NCBI RefSeq assembly: GCF_000315915.1
Contig: NC_020189.1
Location: 930,001 to 994,000 of the forward strand
Direction of reading: 5' to 3'
Origin: Henningerozyma blattae CBS 6284
Lineage: Eukaryota; Ascomycota; Saccharomycetes; Saccharomycetales; Saccharomycetaceae
Length of the DNA: 64,000 nt
Numbering within the stretch: the stretch's first letter is position 1; each line of letters starts with the position of its first letter. The notes beneath the pieces are model-generated. The model saw nothing but the letters and a program-made list of their open reading frames with translations. It made no database searches and was not told the DNA's origin. A program made the position numbers and the translations under genes. This document shows positions 62,333 through 64,000 of this stretch, one piece after another.

Positions 62333-64000
62333 TTAACTTGGAATAAAATAAAAGATTGAATATTCCAGGTATTAGTTTGGGTATAACGTATTAAAAAAAT
62401 AAAAATAAAAAGGAAAAAATGGCAGAAAAAGGGTTTTAAATAATGAAAATTTAATTAATATATTAAGTATCCGTGGAGGTAGTTAGTAATTTGATATGCT
62501 TATTAATATTAGTATTAAGAAATTCAAGGTTGATCTTTACAAAATTGGGGGAAAGATAAACGAACAAACGAAAATTGAAGATCAGCAAAGTGGGGTGAAG
62601 GAATAAAAATATAGAAATGAAACTATTATGTTCGAATTTGTTTTGGTTTTTTAAGTTTGATTATACTTCTTCCTTTTCTTCTTCCTTTGTTTTTTTTCTC
62701 TTACTTCTACCTCTTCTGATTAATAATTTATTTGATTTGGTTTTATGCTAAATTTTAATCTTTTATTTTTATTATTACAAATTATTTTTTATTTTTTAAT
62801 GTTTTAATTTGTTAAATGTTTGAAAATCTTTGATTAGAGATGGGGAAAAAGGGGAAAAAAGAGTTTTTCTAGTTTGTTATGTAGATCAAACTGTAATAAA
62901 AATAAGTCAATCTTTTTCCACGCAAGAAAATCCTAGAAAGAAATAAGAAAAAAATTAAAAATAAGAAGCGAGATTAACCTTAAAAGACAAAAAAAATTAA
63001 GCAATTTAAAAAAAAAAAGAAAATTATAATAACAAAAATAAAAATAAATGTAATAATTATAAACAAATATTAAAGGAACAAGAGAAGGAGAATTAGAAAA
63101 TGAAATAGAAGGAAAACAGAAAAAAGGAGTAAAAGTAAATGTAAAAAATTATGTAGAAATACATGTAAAAATATATAGAAAACAACGTTAAAGAAAAAAG
63201 CAAGAAAAATAATAATCAAGTTCAGGGTACAGTACAAATATGAGAGATCTGTTTGTTATTAGGAATTTTCCATATGTATTTATATGAAATATATTGGAGA
63301 TCTCTCCGTGCATATAAGTTTGAATTGATCGAAGTTACGAGAAAGGGTAAAGCTAAGAAGTTTGTAGTCCGTATTACCAATGAACAGATAATCAATTAAA
63401 TTGTTACCTAAAAGTTCATTGATATACGTCTGGGAGAGATTAAGTTTAGTACATAACAAGGCAATTGCAGTAGCAAATTACAATAACAGTAGCAACTGTA
63501 GTGGACCTTGCAAATGTATTTTTTTTATTTTTTTTTTGCAAAACCAACATTTTCTGGAGTCTCAAAGCCAAGAGTGTTTTATTTAGCCAGTGCAAGAAAA
63601 AAGAAAAAAGGAAATCGATCAGTGGATATCCTAAGTAGGTTTGTTTATTTGTTTGATTATTAATTATTCGCAAGGTCTATATCGGTATGATTTTCAAAAT
63701 TCTTCAATAAGGTGAGTTACAAGAGAGGAGGAGCATAATTACGTGCGGTTCTTTTACACGACTAACACTGCGACCACGACTGCTACTGGACCATCTGAGC
63801 CCCTCGATCAACACTCTTTTGTTTCTCAACAAAATGCGGGTCCAGGAAATTGAAGATACTACCAATATGCAAAAGTCTTGTTCGTAACGACGTAGTGAGA
63901 TTCATAGAAGGTGACAACGTATCCGTCACGATGACTCCCAAACTCCTTCGGCAGTGAGATGTGTGTACTACAAAGCATTCTTATAGGACTTGTCAGAAAT
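62333..64000. other. Right-end gene-free interval
   Basis: This stretch holds T-rich then A-rich simple sequence and ends in a GC-richer segment (about 63,720-64,000) without a frame I can identify. That end may be the promoter or edge of a gene outside the window. YPR011C and the gene after CMR3 in S. cerevisiae are not visible. Confidence 0.5.
62470..62477 (+). promoter_or_regulatory. PDRE-type element upstream of the zinc-finger gene
   Basis: TCCGTGGA fits the Pdr1/Pdr3 consensus TCCGYGGA and lies about 140 bp before the ATG. A single 8-bp match, so only suggestive. Confidence 0.35.

Overview
The window looks like nuclear DNA of a budding yeast of the family Saccharomycetaceae. Genes are compact and nearly intron-free. 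The one intron found has classic yeast signals: GTATGT, a TACTAAC branch site and TAG. The proteins closely resemble S. cerevisiae proteins. Intergenic DNA is AT-rich and full of homopolymers and short tandem repeats. I see no tRNA, rRNA, CRISPR array or intact transposon.

Region 1 (1 to about 51.7 kb) is one conserved block. In order it holds FKH1/2 (partial, cut at the left edge), TAO3, RRT14, RPL9, KGD1, a SUN-family gene (SIM1/SUN4), a tandem pair of QDR drug/H+ antiporters, YDJ1, RPI1, MTQ1, GCD10/TRM6, NOP2, ARP5, RHO3, a PRM5/YNL058C-like gene, OCA2 and NUP159. From my memory of S. cerevisiae gene order, these genes are split there between chromosome IX (FKH1 to NUP159) and chromosome XIV (FKH2 to OCA2), two sister tracks of the whole-genome duplication (WGD). 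Here they lie interleaved on one track, with strands kept. ASG1, MET18, STH1, AYR1, POG1 and HIS5 are missing, and long gene-free intervals lie at several of those sites. The simplest reading is a post-WGD yeast that lost duplicates independently of S. cerevisiae, perhaps in the Vanderwaltozyma/Tetrapisispora group; the genus is inference.

Region 2 (about 53.5 to 64 kb) is a second block: SUA5, RPA135, the intron-containing MIN8/YPR010C-A and a CMR3/YPR013C-like zinc-finger gene. It combines S. cerevisiae chromosome VII (SUA5) and XVI (the rest). The interval 51,745-53,563 is therefore a synteny junction. A 100-N assembly gap at 59,328-59,427 is flanked by two copies of the same 24-bp sequence.

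Functionally the window is rich in ribosome and translation genes: RPL9, RRT14, NOP2, GCD10, MTQ1, SUA5 and RPA135. Several of their promoters share PAC (GCGATGAG) and RRPE-like (AAATTTTTCA) elements. Polarity and cell-surface genes (TAO3, RHO3, the SUN gene, PRM5-like) form a second theme. Two genes, the first QDR and MTQ1, carry single-base frameshifts in T-runs near their 3' ends. In both the downstream frame still reads as good protein, so sequencing error or very recent mutation is likely. The most interesting non-coding signals are a 19-bp-stem hairpin after RPL9, a palindromic AACCCT element plus CACGTG in the RPL9 promoter with no visible Rap1 site, a 1.8-kb SUN leader with Ssd1-like motifs, and a 100-bp exact identity between the QDR copies.
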